Shown here in pieces: positions 56,548 through 64,000 of a stretch of DNA of 64,000 nucleotides. The stretch's first letter is position 1. Each line of letters opens with the position of its first letter. Source of the stretch: CAWIVH01 sp963839475 (GTDB lineage: Bacteria > Acidobacteriota > UBA6911); NCBI GenBank assembly GCA_963839475.1, contig CAWIVH010000018.1, forward strand, positions 124,001 through 188,000, in the 5' to 3' direction. The translations under genes and the position numbers were made by a program. The notes under the pieces are model-generated. The model saw only the letters and a program-made list of their open reading frames with translations, did not search any database and had not been told where the DNA came from.

Positions 56548-57573
56548 ATGGCAGGTTATCAGCAATGGTACTACGTGTTGGAAGGCAGACAGGCGGGCCC
56601 GATAAGTTTCGAAGAGCTGGTGGAAAAAGTGAAGGAGGGAGTGATCCGTTCCGGAACGCTGGTGTTTGGACCCGGAATGACCGACTGGAGGCAAGCAGCT
56701 GCCGTCGATGCGCTGAGCGGCAGCTTTGAATCCGGCTCATTGCCCGTTCCAGTGCCCCAAACTCGCAATCGACGAGCCGAAGAAATCGACTACAAAATCT
56801 TCGGGGATGATATGCAGTTTGTTGAGGTTGAGCTTGATCCCGGCGAAAGCGCCGTATCTGAGGCCGGGGCCATGATGTACATGACCGCCGGCATCCAAAT
56901 GAACACCGTCATGGGCGATGGATCCTCAAGTGCCGGGGGCGGGATTATGGATAAGCTCCTGGGCGCCGGGAAAAGATTGCTCACCGGCGAGGGCATATTC
57001 ATGACCATTTTTACCAATGGCGGTTCCGGGAAGCAGCAAGTGGCTTTTGCCGCTCCTTATGCCGGGAAGATCATCCCTATGGACCTCAAAACGCTGGGCG
57101 GCCAGCTCATATGTCAAAAAGATGCCCTATTGTGTGCAGCCAGAGGAGTTAGCATCGGTATAGTATTTCAGCGGAAGCTCGGAGTCGGGCTCTTCGGCGG
57201 CGAGGGCTTTATTATGGAGAAGCTCGAAGGCGACGGGTTTTGTTTTATTCACGCGGGCGGAACCATTCATACAATGGATCTTGGTCCGGGCCAAACCCTG
57301 CGCGTAGACACCGGCTGCCTGGTGGCATTGCAGCCAAGTGTCCATTATGACATTCAATTCGTCGGGGGGATAAAGACGGCTTTTTTCGGTGGCGAGGGCT
57401 TATTCTTCGCAACCCTTACGGGTCCGGGCAGAGTCTGGCTGCAGTCCCTGCCGCTCAGTCGCCTGGCAGACCGGATTTACAAGGCCATTCCCGGCATGGG
57501 ACGTGGCGGCAAGGAAGAGGGCAGTATTCTTGGCGGCATAGGTCTGGGCGGCATCATCGGCGGCAAGGACTAA
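56548..57573 (+). CDS. GYF_2-AIM24 fusion protein (TIGR00266-like)
   Basis: The protein has 341 residues from the ATG at 56548, with GGAGGGACAG as ribosome site. Residues 4-60 are a GYF_2 domain (WYYVLEGRQAGPISFEELVEKV, FGPGMTDWRQA), which binds proline-rich peptides. From about 80 an AIM24-type double-stranded beta fold follows (YKIFGDDMQFVEVELDPGE, AVSEAGAMMYMTAGIQM, LFGGEGFIMEKLEGDGFCFIHAGG, VGGIKTAFFGGEGLFFATLTGPG) with a Gly-rich tail. Family members are related to mitochondrial AIM24; the bacterial function is unknown. Its end overlaps the convergent gene by four bases. Confidence 0.9.
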   Translation: MAGYQQWYYVLEGRQAGPISFEELVEKVKEGVIRSGTLVFGPGMTDWRQAAAVDALSGSFESGSLPVPVPQTRNRRAEEIDYKIFGDDMQFVEVELDPGESAVSEAGAMMYMTAGIQMNTVMGDGSSSAGGGIMDKLLGAGKRLLTGEGIFMTIFTNGGSGKQQVAFAAPYAGKIIPMDLKTLGGQLICQKDALLCAARGVSIGIVFQRKLGVGLFGGEGFIMEKLEGDGFCFIHAGGTIHTMDLGPGQTLRVDTGCLVALQPSVHYDIQFVGGIKTAFFGGEGLFFATLTGPGRVWLQSLPLSRLADRIYKAIPGMGRGGKEEGSILGGIGLGGIIGGKD

Positions 57574-57929
57574 ATCCTGATGTCGAGGCGCGGCGCAGTA
57601 GATGATTCCGATTCAGCCCTTTGTCTGAAGCTGTCGTAGAACTGCAGCTCTATCAAGAATACGGATTCCGGCGGCGGCAGGCTGACCTTTGGGGCCTCGG
57701 TGGTTTCAGCGCTAGAAGGAGTTACCGCTGTATCCTCAGCCGATTTTGTAACTCCAGCCGAGGTTTCCACCGAATCGGTCGACCCTGGATTCTGCTGCCG
57801 GGTTGTCGATTCGCCGGAATCTGCCCGCGGACGAGGCTGCTGCCGGACATTGGCTGACCGTTCTGCGCGCGCAACCGCCATTTCCGCACTTAATATCCGA
57901 CTGCTGTCAAAACTGGATATGGAAGACAT
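57570..57929 (-). CDS. Small hypothetical protein, convergent with the AIM24-like gene
   Basis: The ATG at 57929 has GAAAGGAAC directly upstream, better than a GTG at 57983. The 119 residues start MSSISSFDSSRILSAEMAVA, a short amphipathic stretch resembling openings of small motility or secretion proteins. A Ser/Thr/Ala/Glu-rich disordered middle and an LIELQFYDSFRQRAES end follow. There is no membrane segment. It is also low in sequence complexity, so it could be spurious; I include it because of the ribosome site. Confidence 0.45.
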   Translation of the reverse strand: MSSISSFDSSRILSAEMAVARAERSANVRQQPRPRADSGESTTRQQNPGSTDSVETSAGVTKSAEDTAVTPSSAETTEAPKVSLPPPESVFLIELQFYDSFRQRAESESSTAPRLDIRI

Positions 57930-58128
57930 GTTCCTTTCGGATCCGTCCGATCTCCGAACAGACTCCGTCCCGTTCTTCGTCACGGGCTCGGGGAGGGCGC
58001 TTTAACGAGATATCCAACATATCGGATATACGCGCGGATTCTTTAGTGGAATATAATGGCTTCGAAGTGTTTTGACGATTGAAGTCGATCAGACAAGGAA
58101 TCCTTCCGTTGCAAAAAGGAGCATGAAG

Positions 58129-58563
58129 ATGCCAGATGCAATTTTCGTAGAGGGAGGTGTTTTGGTGCCGGCAGAGGCCCTGGAGATGCGAACCAGCAGG
58201 GCTTCGGGCCCAGGTGGCCAGAATGTCAATAAGGTTGCCTCCAAGGTGGAATTGCGCGTGGATCTGAAGCGGATCCAGGGAATGGATGATGCAAGTCATG
58301 AACGACTTAGCCGCTTGGTTTCCAAAAGATTAGACGGCGCCGGAAAACTGGTTGTAACCAGTCAACGCAGACGGGATCAACTTGGCAATCTGCTGGATGC
58401 CCGACGCAAAATCCACGACTGGATCGCTAAATCGCTGGTGCCACGCAAGAAGCGGGCGGCATCGGAGCCGACTTTTGGCGCAAAGGAACGGCGGCTCAAA
58501 GCCAAGCACAAACACTCGGAACTAAAGGCTGAACGTCGCTCGATTCCATTGTCGGATGAATAA
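58129..58563 (+). CDS. arfB: Alternative ribosome-rescue factor, peptidyl-tRNA hydrolase domain
   Basis: The protein has 144 residues from the ATG at 58129, seven bases after AAGGAG (an ATG at 58123 is too close). The RF-1-type domain carries GGQ in TSRASGPGGQNVNKVASKVELR, and the C-terminus is basic (PRKKRAASEPTFGAKERRLKAKHKHSELKAE, here shortened in meaning to a Lys/Arg-rich tail after residue 105). This is the pattern of ArfB/YaeJ, which releases peptides from ribosomes stalled without a stop codon by placing its tail in the empty mRNA channel. The next gene starts 31 bases after its stop codon. Confidence 0.93.
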   Translation: MPDAIFVEGGVLVPAEALEMRTSRASGPGGQNVNKVASKVELRVDLKRIQGMDDASHERLSRLVSKRLDGAGKLVVTSQRRRDQLGNLLDARRKIHDWIAKSLVPRKKRAASEPTFGAKERRLKAKHKHSELKAERRSIPLSDE

Positions 58564-58594
58564 AACGCTGTTTTCCATAAGTAGGAGATCCCAA

Positions 58595-59719
58595 ATGACC
58601 GGCAGTTTCAATCCCCCACCAAGAGTCCTACTCGGCCCGGGTCCGGGCAACGTAGAACCGAGAATCCTCGAGGCCATGCTCAAGCCGATGCTTGGACACC
58701 TGGATCCGGTATATCTACAGTGCCTTGACGAGATTCAGCGGCTTCTTCGATTGGTTTTCGAAACCTCCAATCGGGTAACTTTCTCCATTTCCGGCACGGG
58801 AGGCGCCGGAATGGAAGCCTGCCTGTCTAACCTGATAGAGGATGGCGAGGAGGTGCTGGTTTGCACCAATGGTTTCTTCGGGAACAGGGCAGCGGAAATA
58901 GCCGAGAGATGCGGAGGCCAGGTGACCAAGGTTGAATCCGAATGGGGGCATCCTGTGGATATGGATAAGATCCGTGATGCTTTCCGCCGGTCCAAAGCAC
59001 GGATTCTGGTCATGATCCACGCCGAAACCTCCACCGGGATGCGTCAGCCTATCGAGCAGTTGAAATCACTGCGCGATATCAGGGATGCCATTTTTGTGGT
59101 GGATGCAGTCACCTCCCTGGGTGCTCATCCGGTGGAAATAGATGTCAACGGAATCGATGCTTGCTACTCCTGCTCTCAGAAGGGAATAGGGGCACCATCG
59201 GGGCTATCGCCGGTGACATTTTCCGAAAGGGCAATCGAAAAAATCCGATCGAGGAAAAACCGCTCTCGCAATTGGTACCTCGACATCCTGCTCCTGGACA
59301 AGTACTGGAGTCCTGAGCGCGCCTACCATCATACCTCGCCATCGCTGATGAATTATGCTTTGCGGGAAGCGCTCGAAATCATACTTGAAGAGGGATTGGC
59401 GAATCGCTGGGAACGGCACCGGGCCAATAGTGCCGCGTTCGTTGCCGGTGTTGAAGCCTTGGGGCTGGAAATGCTCGCACCGCCCGAACACCGTCTCTGG
59501 TCTTTGAACGCTGTACGGATTCCTGCGGGAGTGGATGATGCCCGCGTCCGCTCGCGCCTGCTTTCGGAACACAACATTGAAATCGGATCCGGATTCGGCG
59601 CGCTCAAAGGAAAGATCTGGCGCGTCGGTCTGATGGGAAGCGGAAGCTCTGCCAATAATGTTTTGCTGCTGCTTGGAGCACTGCGCCGTATCCTCCGGGA
59701 GGAAGGGTTCTCCTGCTGA
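58595..59719 (+). CDS. Class V aminotransferase (alanine-glyoxylate/serine-pyruvate type)
   Basis: The protein has 374 residues from the ATG at 58595, seven bases after TAGGAG; an upstream ATG at 58556 would overlap arfB by eight bases. The PLP fold shows LGPGPGNVEPRILEAM, SGTGGAGMEACLSNLIE, VVDAVTSLGAHPVEIDVNG and the PLP lysine in CYSCSQKGIGAPSG, then WYLDILLLDKYW and EIGSGFGALKGKIWRVGLMG. It should interconvert alanine or serine with glyoxylate or hydroxypyruvate; the photorespiration-type naming is by homology only. It is in tandem with arfB. Confidence 0.92.
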   Translation: MTGSFNPPPRVLLGPGPGNVEPRILEAMLKPMLGHLDPVYLQCLDEIQRLLRLVFETSNRVTFSISGTGGAGMEACLSNLIEDGEEVLVCTNGFFGNRAAEIAERCGGQVTKVESEWGHPVDMDKIRDAFRRSKARILVMIHAETSTGMRQPIEQLKSLRDIRDAIFVVDAVTSLGAHPVEIDVNGIDACYSCSQKGIGAPSGLSPVTFSERAIEKIRSRKNRSRNWYLDILLLDKYWSPERAYHHTSPSLMNYALREALEIILEEGLANRWERHRANSAAFVAGVEALGLEMLAPPEHRLWSLNAVRIPAGVDDARVRSRLLSEHNIEIGSGFGALKGKIWRVGLMGSGSSANNVLLLLGALRRILREEGFSC

Positions 59720-59724
59720 AGGAC

Positions 59725-60786
59725 CTACGGACCGGTTTCCATCCCAAGGATGGGCAGAATCGCTGAACCCTCGGCTCGAAGGGTGACCAGGGAATGCTTG
59801 AGCCCGATCGATTGCGGAGAGTGAGGATGGAGCCTTAAAAACTCCTGGATATGCAACTCAGCGTCTTCGGCGTTTTTGTTGCTGATAGCGATTTGGGCAA
59901 GAAACAACTGCGGAGATACGGCATTTGAAGGATCCTTCTTCGCTACGCGCTTGAAATATTCCGACGCTTCGTCGTACCTCCGCATGTAGTAATAATTGAG
60001 CGCCAGTTGTGAGTTTGGCACCGGGTCATCCGGCCGAAGTCGCTGTGCCCGCTGGTTAGCCGCCAGTGCTTCGTCAAATTTGCCAATCACCAACAAACAA
60101 CCCCCAAGATTGAACCATGCGGGGTAGTAATCGGGGTCGGATTCCGCAGATCGCCGGAAATAACCCATCGAAGCCGATATGTCGCCGTTTCGGCGATACA
60201 ATGCCCCCATATTGTTTAAAGCATCCGGATAGCCCGGATCTATTTCAAGAGCACGGTCCAGCTGTTTCATAGATTCCTTGGCGTCGCCACGGAGCCTTGC
60301 CTCCTCTGATTTCACCAGCAGCTTCCTGGCGGATTCGGGGACCAACAGTCTTCGCGCGCTCACCCGCTGATGAGCCCCATGGGTAAGCGCAAGGGCGGGC
60401 AGATCAATCTCGTGCTGAAACTGGTAGCGCGATTGACCGGGAGGAGGAGTCAAATCGATCGACTCGTGATGCTCCCTTCCATTGCCATCCGATATCGAAA
60501 TGACGTAGATTCCCGGATGAAGATTGCGAAACTGAACCTTGTCCCCGGCAACCTTCAGCTCCCGCTGAACGATTTCACCCGAGGCTCGATGCAGTTCGAC
60601 CTGCCAGAACCTGAACCTGTGAGATCCTTGTTGCGGCCGGATCTTGCAGAGCAGATCAACCTGGGCGAGCATCTTCTCGCCCGAGGAGTCCTGCGCCAGC
60701 ACAGCAATGGAATATGCCAAGGCAGGGATCAGACACAGTCGTATAAAAGCACCTCGATGAAGATGGGACATGTCCATCGTCCTCAC
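59725..60786 (-). CDS. Exported TPR protein with N-terminal beta domain
   Basis: This 353-residue protein has a signal peptide (about 12-32). A carboxypeptidase-regulatory-like beta domain follows (about 42-115, RFWQVELHRASGEIV, FRNLHPGIYVISISDG), then at least five TPRs from about 155 (LEIDPGYPDALNNMGALYRR, ESDPDYYPAWFNLGGCLLVIG, YYYMRRYDEASEYFKRVAKKD). It would serve as a scaffold in the periplasm. It is convergent with the aminotransferase gene, with five bases between the stop codons. No enzymatic domain is seen. Confidence 0.85.
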   Translation of the reverse strand: MRTMDMSHLHRGAFIRLCLIPALAYSIAVLAQDSSGEKMLAQVDLLCKIRPQQGSHRFRFWQVELHRASGEIVQRELKVAGDKVQFRNLHPGIYVISISDGNGREHHESIDLTPPPGQSRYQFQHEIDLPALALTHGAHQRVSARRLLVPESARKLLVKSEEARLRGDAKESMKQLDRALEIDPGYPDALNNMGALYRRNGDISASMGYFRRSAESDPDYYPAWFNLGGCLLVIGKFDEALAANQRAQRLRPDDPVPNSQLALNYYYMRRYDEASEYFKRVAKKDPSNAVSPQLFLAQIAISNKNAEDAELHIQEFLRLHPHSPQSIGLKHSLVTLRAEGSAILPILGMETGP

Positions 60787-60946
60787 ATCTCTAAGGCCGA
60801 GAAATCCACTTTCGTGTTAGCCTGTTCCGTGGTCCCGGGCGTCCAGGCGGACGTCATGTGTTTTGCATTTTAATATATGGGATGCATCTGATGAAGCAAA
60901 TTTGCATTTTTCCTGCAGCAAATTCAACCACAAGGAGGAATCGGCA

Positions 60947-61831
60947 ATGACTTGTGGCTATGGCGGCCATTCGATGACGGACCCGCTCAAGCGCGTGATG
61001 CTGTGTGCTCCCGACATTGCGGGCTGGGCTTCGGGGATAGAAATCGAGATATGGCAATCCCTTGGGTTCCAATGTTTGCCGGATTTTGAGGCTGCCGTAG
61101 GTCAGCATCGTTTTCTTCGCCAGGTGCTGGAAACGGCTGGAGTGGAAGTGATGGATCTCAAATCCGGACCCGATCTCTCCCCGGATGCTGTCTATGCCCA
61201 TGATGCGTCGCTGATCACTGACTTCGGGGCCGTCTGTCTTCGCATGGGAAAACAGAACCGAGCCGGAGAACCCGATTCTCACAGGACCTTTTATGAAAGC
61301 GCCGGAATACCAATTCTAGGAGAGATCAAAAAACCCGGCACTGCCGAGGCTGGAGATATTGTCTGGCTGGACAAGACTACCCTGCTGGTGGGAAGAGGAT
61401 TTCGTACCAACCGTGAAGGGATTGACCAACTTCGGGTGTTGTTTGCCGATAGAGGAATCGACGTGATATCCATTCCACTGCCCTACGGTTCCGGACCGAA
61501 CACATGCCTGCACCTGATGTCCCTGATGAGCATGCTGGACGATTCCACCATCCTGGTCGACCTCCCCTGGCTGGCGGTAGAGGCTGTGGAGCTTTTCCAG
61601 GCGCGAGGCATGCGGCTGGTGGAGATCGATTATGGCGAGCGCGAAACCCTGGCCTGCAACGTTCTTGCGCTGGGCAACCGGAAACTGCTGGCGCTGGAAC
61701 AAAACCGGCACACAGCGAAAATGCTCGAAAAATGCGGTTTCGAAGTCGTGACTTTCCCGGGAACCGAAATCGCAGTCAACGGCGGAGGGGGGCCAACCTG
61801 CCTGACACGTCCGGTCTGGCGCTGCGCTTAG
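60947..61831 (+). CDS. DDAH-like amidinohydrolase (guanidine-group modifying fold)
   Basis: The protein has 294 residues from the ATG at 60947 with CAAGGAGGAATCGGCA as ribosome site. The beta/alpha propeller fold of dimethylarginine dimethylaminohydrolases and amidinotransferases shows RVMLCAPDIAGW, YAHDASLITDFGAVCLRMG, AEAGDIVWLDKTTLLVGRG (Glu, Asp), GPNTCLHLMSLMSML (catalytic His) and the nucleophile Cys in GGGGPTCLTRPVW. It may hydrolyse dimethylarginine or arginine to citrulline; no arginine pathway gene is adjacent. The N-terminus TCGYGGHSMTDPLKRVML is typical of the group annotated as amidinotransferase. Confidence 0.88.
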   Translation: MTCGYGGHSMTDPLKRVMLCAPDIAGWASGIEIEIWQSLGFQCLPDFEAAVGQHRFLRQVLETAGVEVMDLKSGPDLSPDAVYAHDASLITDFGAVCLRMGKQNRAGEPDSHRTFYESAGIPILGEIKKPGTAEAGDIVWLDKTTLLVGRGFRTNREGIDQLRVLFADRGIDVISIPLPYGSGPNTCLHLMSLMSMLDDSTILVDLPWLAVEAVELFQARGMRLVEIDYGERETLACNVLALGNRKLLALEQNRHTAKMLEKCGFEVVTFPGTEIAVNGGGGPTCLTRPVWRCA

Positions 61832-61894
61832 GGCCTGGAAATGAATTTATTCGGTGATGTATCGCGACCCAAAGGCTGGAGTGCAAAGAATTTG

Positions 61895-61977
61895 TCATTT
61901 CTCATGGGTCATTGGCCATGGGTCATTAAATCCAGGCGGTTTCAAGTCGTCAAATGAGCAATGACCCATGACAAATC
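61895..61977. repeat. TCATGGG heptamer tract with inverted arm
   Basis: Five units lie in tandem (TCATTTC, TCATGGG, TCATTGG, CCATGGG, TCATTAA; 61895-61929). A reverse-oriented arm at 61949-61977 (CAAATGAGCAATGACCCATGA and on) can pair with them. The resulting hairpin lies between the convergent DDAH-like and TPR/HEAT genes and may act as a terminator. Confidence 0.75.
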
Positions 61978-61981
61978 GTGT

Positions 61982-62872
61982 CTACTGGATCCAGAGTTTC
62001 ACCAGGTTTTCGCCGTCTCGCAGCGTCAGGATGTTGGTCGAGCCCATCTTTTTGAGACTCTCCCATACATTGTCGATGTCGACGCCCTTTTTGCGGATCT
62101 CGGCTTTGGTGGATTCATCGAGAGCGGCGATCGCCAGCTGAGCCAGGCTCACCGGAACATTCAGTTCGACCGCCGGCTTCGTTGAGCCTGCTTTATAAAC
62201 GACAAGATGGAACATCCGAACATCTGCAGCCTTCCCCGGCTTCACGGCCTTTTCGGATTTTGGGGAGGGCTCGGGGGCCTCGGCATTGGGGGAAAGACCC
62301 TTGGGATCGATTCTAAGCAGGGCAATTCGAGCCCGATCCACCAGTTCCTTCTCAGACTCGCTCCGGACAATCTCCTTGAGAACCGGCGCCGCCAGCGACT
62401 GGATGGAGCCATCTTTCAGCCTGCTGCAGCGCAAGGCGGCAAAATAGCGAATGTCTTTTCGGGAATCTCCCATGGCTGCAACAAGGCGGTTGCGATATTC
62501 CGTGTCCCCCTTTTCAAGTAGTGAAGCGGCCAGTTCCACGACGGCAGTGCGAGCCTCTCCGGATAAAAAAGGCTCCGTCGGATAAAGCTGGAGGAACCGT
62601 TCGTAGGACTGTATGGCTTCGGTATCTTTACCTTGAAATTGGTAGCAACGCGCAATGAAGTAATACGCCTGAGAAACCACCGGGCTCTTGGGATACTGCT
62701 GGATTACCCGCTGGAAAATGGCGCGTGCGCCGTCCCAGTCTTTATCAAAAATAGCGATCTTGCCTTGGTTGAAGAGCTCCTGATCTTTTGAAGCCGGCTC
62801 AACGCCATAAACGGGGCCGGATAGTATCGCCACCAGAATCATGGAAGCGAGGATGATTCGATGCGTTTTCAT
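61982..62872 (-). CDS. Exported TPR/HEAT-type scaffold protein
   Basis: This 296-residue protein has a signal peptide (about 5-23, IILASMILVAILSGPVYG). TPR-like repeats of the YbgF/BamD type follow (about 28-110: QGKIAIFDKDWDGARAIFQRV, ARCYQFQGKDTEAIQSYERF), then a helical segment like HEAT repeats (about 110-200), a Pro/Lys/Glu linker and a small domain at about 225-296 (VELNVPVSLAQLAIAAL, ILTLRDGENLVKLWIQ). It starts nine bases after the anti-sigma gene and is thus the third gene of the sigma operon. A role in envelope stress is inferred from that position. Confidence 0.85.
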   Translation of the reverse strand: MKTHRIILASMILVAILSGPVYGVEPASKDQELFNQGKIAIFDKDWDGARAIFQRVIQQYPKSPVVSQAYYFIARCYQFQGKDTEAIQSYERFLQLYPTEPFLSGEARTAVVELAASLLEKGDTEYRNRLVAAMGDSRKDIRYFAALRCSRLKDGSIQSLAAPVLKEIVRSESEKELVDRARIALLRIDPKGLSPNAEAPEPSPKSEKAVKPGKAADVRMFHLVVYKAGSTKPAVELNVPVSLAQLAIAALDESTKAEIRKKGVDIDNVWESLKKMGSTNILTLRDGENLVKLWIQ

Positions 62873-62881
62873 CAGCAGCTC

Positions 62882-63649
62882 CTAGGAAAGCTCCGATTGA
62901 ATCACGTTGATGCGTAAGAGGAGCTTCTCTTTTTCGATCATTCGCTCCATTCTTTGAATCCCCACGGGGCTTTCGCACTTCTCGGAAATCGACAGGTTCA
63001 CGAGGAAACTCTCCAGGTCATTGCACAGGTCTCGGGCATGAACCAAGCCGGGTAACTGAAGCTCAGCATCAAGAAGCCTTTTCCGCCGGAGGAGCTCGCG
63101 GGCTTGCTCGATTTCGAGTGAAACATCGTATTGGGCATTGAGGCAGTTCTTCTTCGCCCTCATGAGATTGACCAGGAGGTCCTGGCACTGGCTCAGGTAG
63201 TCAGCCGTAGCCTCGCGCGCCAAAACCGACTGCATCCGCCCGATAAATTCGGAATTGTCCGGGGCTTGGAGCGGACCCGATACCAGGTTCGTCCCTGGCA
63301 CTGCCTTATCAGAACGATGAATCTGCCACTCCAAACCAAGGCCCAGGGCCAGTAACAAAATGATGCTCACGGACCAGCCCAGCGCTCTCCCGCTGAAGAA
63401 CCGGAGCCGCTTCTTCCCCGCCACCCGGGCCGCCATCTTCTCCGGAAGCATCTGCCAGGACAGATCTTCCCGGGGCGAAAACAGCAGCGGATCCTGCAGC
63501 CAGCCCCGAACCGTCGTAATCGACTCTAATTCCCTGGCACAGGAAGCACAGGCTTCAAGGTGCTTGCGGACATCCCGGGCTTCTTCCGGCGAAAGTTCAT
63601 TTTCCGCATACAACACCAGTAATTCATTGATTATATTGCAGTTAGTCAT
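62882..63649 (-). CDS. Membrane-bound anti-sigma factor with ZAS-type zinc finger
   Basis: This 255-residue protein has an N-terminal zinc-binding anti-sigma domain (H-x3-C-x2-C in RKHLEACASCAREL, residues about 30-42). One membrane helix (about 90-110, WSVSIILLLALGLGLEW) and a mainly helical outer domain follow, with a coiled-coil end. The zinc domain should hold the ECF sigma factor inactive in the cytoplasm until a signal outside releases it. Its start overlaps the sigma gene by eight bases, so the two are translationally coupled. Confidence 0.92.
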   Translation of the reverse strand: MTNCNIINELLVLYAENELSPEEARDVRKHLEACASCARELESITTVRGWLQDPLLFSPREDLSWQMLPEKMAARVAGKKRLRFFSGRALGWSVSIILLLALGLGLEWQIHRSDKAVPGTNLVSGPLQAPDNSEFIGRMQSVLAREATADYLSQCQDLLVNLMRAKKNCLNAQYDVSLEIEQARELLRRKRLLDAELQLPGLVHARDLCNDLESFLVNLSISEKCESPVGIQRMERMIEKEKLLLRINVIQSELS

Positions 63650-64000
63650 AAATAAGCGCTTCCTTTTGCCTGCTCAAAAGCCCTCGCAAGGCAATGATAG
63701 CTTTGTGCAGGTTTGACTTGACGGTTCCCAACGGGCAGGAAAGTGATTCAGCAATCTCTTCCAGCTGCATTTCCGCAAAATACCGCAAAGATACTATCTG
63801 CCGTTGCCTCTCAGGTAACCGGTGTACAGCCTCCTCGAGTAAGCGGCGGCGCTCCGAATGATGAATGGAGTCCAGTGGACCTGCCGCAGAAGCCATGCTG
63901 GCTGATTTATGCAAGGCCGACTCTACAATACCTTCCAGCGTCTCGGTTTTTCTGTCGCCTGTCCGGCGATAGCGGTCAATGCTGGCGTTGATCGCAATGC
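63642..64000 (-). CDS. ECF-type RNA polymerase sigma factor, partial, runs off right edge
   Basis: The frame is open to the edge, giving the last 119 residues. The edge begins in region 2.4 (IAINASIDRYRRTGDRKTE), followed by a linker and region 4 (LEEAVHRLPERQRQIVSLRYFAEMQLEEIAESLSCPLGTVKSNLHKAIIALRG in pattern, with the helix-turn-helix at about 75-100 of the visible part). The family directs RNA polymerase to envelope-stress promoters. A TTG within the frame is not the true start, because homology continues upstream. It heads the operon with the anti-sigma and TPR genes. Confidence 0.93.
   Translation of the reverse strand, partial: IAINASIDRYRRTGDRKTETLEGIVESALHKSASMASAAGPLDSIHHSERRRLLEEAVHRLPERQRQIVSLRYFAEMQLEEIAESLSCPLGTVKSNLHKAIIALRGLLSRQKEALIYD

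Noticed and set aside
58556..58594. Upstream start for the class V aminotransferase overlapping arfB
   Set aside because: The ATG at 58595 has a well-spaced TAGGAG site and gives the family's usual N-terminus.

Overview
The window looks like a chromosome segment of an uncultured Acidobacteriota-type Gram-negative heterotroph. This is inferred from the gene families and not from a marker gene. The indicators are an ADOP-type MacB/FtsX permease, a hybrid sensor kinase with a Reg_prop propeller, a PknB-type kinase with TPRs, an Oar-like TonB receptor with an N-terminal carboxypeptidase-regulatory domain, tandem exported M14 peptidases, DUF1080 and Tat-exported sugar isomerases, and a mid-to-high GC content. 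No rRNA, tRNA, CRISPR array, integrase or transposase was recognised.

Layout. 1-13.7 kb, all on the minus strand: a permease cut by the left edge, a 1369-aa hybrid histidine kinase, a PilX-like pilus protein, a SurA/DsbA-like exported thiol protein, a murG-mraY pair in which MurG carries a HEAT-like tail, and an orphan KdpE-like regulator. 14-17.5 kb: a decayed zone with a frameshifted exported methyltransferase, a 5'-truncated HlyD remnant, an ABC ATPase with a Walker B Asp-to-Gly change and a frameshifted ABC-2 permease. 17.5-24.4 kb: a PAS/Cys protein, divergent tdh and tpl (threonine and tyrosine breakdown), two Tat-exported TIM-barrel isomerases and a DUF1080 protein. 24.4-32.3 kb: Ser/Thr kinase, msrPQ, an RRM protein, a homocysteine methyltransferase and a metallophosphoesterase. 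32.4-36.7 kb: a minus-strand three-gene operon (saccharopine dehydrogenase-like, enolase-superfamily, amidohydrolase). 36.9-41 kb: a porin plus zinc/manganese ABC components, with a HEAT-fused permease and no ATPase gene.

41-50.8 kb is a repeat-rich accessory island bounded by an inverted ~190-200-bp repeat. It holds heptameric short tandem repeats, a four-helix-bundle gene, a Phd/VapC pair, two M14 paralogues (one with a scrambled active site) and a TonB receptor with two frameshifts. 50.8-64 kb: an exported LanC-like protein, thiD, LOG, dGTPase, an ATL protein, AIM24-like, ArfB, a class V aminotransferase, a TPR protein, a DDAH-like hydrolase, and an ECF sigma/anti-sigma/TPR operon cut by the right edge.

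The strongest leads for something undescribed are the murG(HEAT)-mraY pair with a variant HHS motif, the M14 pair whose first member has its zinc ligands swapped or lost, the ATPase-less metal ABC permease with a HEAT tail, the periplasmic LanC-like protein with three Cys ligands, and the inverted-repeat-bounded heptamer-repeat island. Four single-base frameshifts recur in the window, so read-level verification should come before any pseudogene claim.
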